This document shows, piece after piece, positions 4,987-5,719 of a stretch of DNA of 5,719 bases (positions within the stretch are counted from its first letter, which is position 1; every line of letters starts with the position of its first letter). The stretch spans positions 1-5,719 of the forward strand of contig CAAEEC010000404.1 of NCBI GenBank assembly GCA_900754755.1. Direction: 5' to 3'. The position numbers were made by a program, and so were the translations under genes. This stretch comes from Clostridia bacterium (GTDB lineage Bacteria > Bacillota > Clostridia > Christensenellales > Aristaeellaceae). The notes under the pieces were generated by a model. The model saw nothing but the letters and a program-made list of their open reading frames with translations. It was not told the DNA's origin and ran no database searches.

Positions 4987-5719
4987 TTAAATGTACCAGG
5001 CGGGAATTTGCAGCACATTTTCTCGCAATTGTCCTGGTTGCGGACACAGGCACACGACTGCGCCCATGCCGCGTTGCTTCTCGGGAATTTTGTTTAGCAC
5101 CTGAAAAGCGGCGCTCATATCCGCGGAGGCGCGAGAGGCCGTTTTGATCTCTATGGGATAGAGTACGCCGTTTTCTTCCAGGATGAGGTCGATTTCGCCG
5201 TCGATTTCCATGCTTTCTCCATCCTTCTGCCGCTGGATTTTGTCCTTGCCGCGATAATAGGAGGCGAAGTAACGATAGTCCAGGCCGGCGTTGGAAAAGG
5301 ATTTGAGGATTTCGGAGATGACGAACGTTTCAAAGATGGGCCCATTCATCGCGCCGTAAGCCAGCGTTTCGTCCGTAAGCCATCGGGTGAGATAACAGAC
5401 CAGGCCAGTATCGCGAAAATACAGTTTTGGCGCGCGAATGGCGCGCTTGAGCGCGGTTGAAGCGTAAGGCTCCAGCAGATAAACGATGCCCGAGGCCTCC
5501 AGGATGGATAGCCAATTTTTGATCGTGGCCAGGTCTTTGCCCACTTCGGATGCAATGTTGGAGCAATTGAGCACAGACCCGGTGCGGGCGGCTGCGGCCA
5601 CCATAAAGCGGCGGAAAGCGTCCAGATCGTGAACGGCGGAAAGTTCCCGCACATCGCGCTCAATGTAAGTGCGCACATAATCGGCGTAAAAAGCGGCCCA
5701 CTCCAGCTCCGGATCCTGC
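4987..5719 (-). CDS. AAA-family ATPase with DUF4143 domain, C-terminal part
   Basis: The last 243 residues are visible; the frame is open to the window edge, so the N-terminal AAA_14 P-loop domain expected of the family lies outside. The fragment opens with the linker YADYVRTYIERDVREL (about 11-26), the usual start of DUF4143. A winged-helix-like stretch follows at about 45-84 (NIASEVGKDLATIKNWLSILEASG), then KLYFRDTGL (about 98-106). The C-terminus carries EIDLILEENG (175-184) and YPIEIK (187-192), the spaced D...E-x-K pattern of a PD-(D/E)XK nuclease-like fold. Such proteins are widespread in bacteria and archaea, and their role is unknown. A GTG at 5676 could be taken as a start, but it falls inside a conserved motif and coding continues upstream, so it is an internal valine. 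Confidence 0.88.
   Translation of the reverse strand, partial: QDPELEWAAFYADYVRTYIERDVRELSAVHDLDAFRRFMVAAAARTGSVLNCSNIASEVGKDLATIKNWLSILEASGIVYLLEPYASTALKRAIRAPKLYFRDTGLVCYLTRWLTDETLAYGAMNGPIFETFVISEILKSFSNAGLDYRYFASYYRGKDKIQRQKDGESMEIDGEIDLILEENGVLYPIEIKTASRASADMSAAFQVLNKIPEKQRGMGAVVCLCPQPGQLRENVLQIPAWYI

Overview
The window looks like chromosomal DNA from a fairly GC-rich Gram-positive bacterium of the Firmicutes, most likely a clostridial or gut-type lineage. This rests on a T-box leader in front of proS (a largely Firmicute mode of regulation), strong AGGAG/GGGG ribosome binding sites, sigma-A-type promoters, and short two-hairpin intergenic repeats of a kind I associate with gut Clostridia. 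The genus cannot be named from the sequence. Every gene I accept lies on the minus strand; the long plus-strand reading frames are shadows.

Region 1 (1-2141, minus) is the start of an ABC-2 exporter operon. Reading right to left it holds a promoter with a candidate operator over its -35, a leader hairpin, an ATPase gene (1046-2026), a first membrane gene (246-1049) joined to it by an ATGA stop/start overlap, and a second membrane gene (1-243) cut by the window edge. The three products match the common trio of one ATPase and two PF06182-type (formerly DUF990) permeases. The substrate is unknown.

Region 2 (2142-2867) has no credible gene but a lot of structure. It contains a near-perfect sigma-A promoter pointing right with no gene behind it, a GC-rich hairpin-dense stretch, and three copies of a short hairpin repeat. 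Two of those copies are in inverted orientation around an AT-rich island, which resembles a small non-autonomous mobile element. The inverted copy next to proS probably also acts as its terminator.

Region 3 (2868-4902, minus) is proS, a full-length bacterial-type prolyl-tRNA synthetase of 575 residues. It is preceded by a promoter and a roughly 270-nt untranslated leader with a T-box and a competing intrinsic terminator, so its expression should rise when uncharged tRNA-Pro accumulates.

Region 4 (4924-5719, minus) is the C-terminal part of an AAA ATPase of the DUF4143 type, followed by a probable terminator that separates it from the proS unit.

Nothing here is clearly a new system. The parts least explained by known features are the orphan promoter and the repeat-rich intergenic block at 2189-2817.
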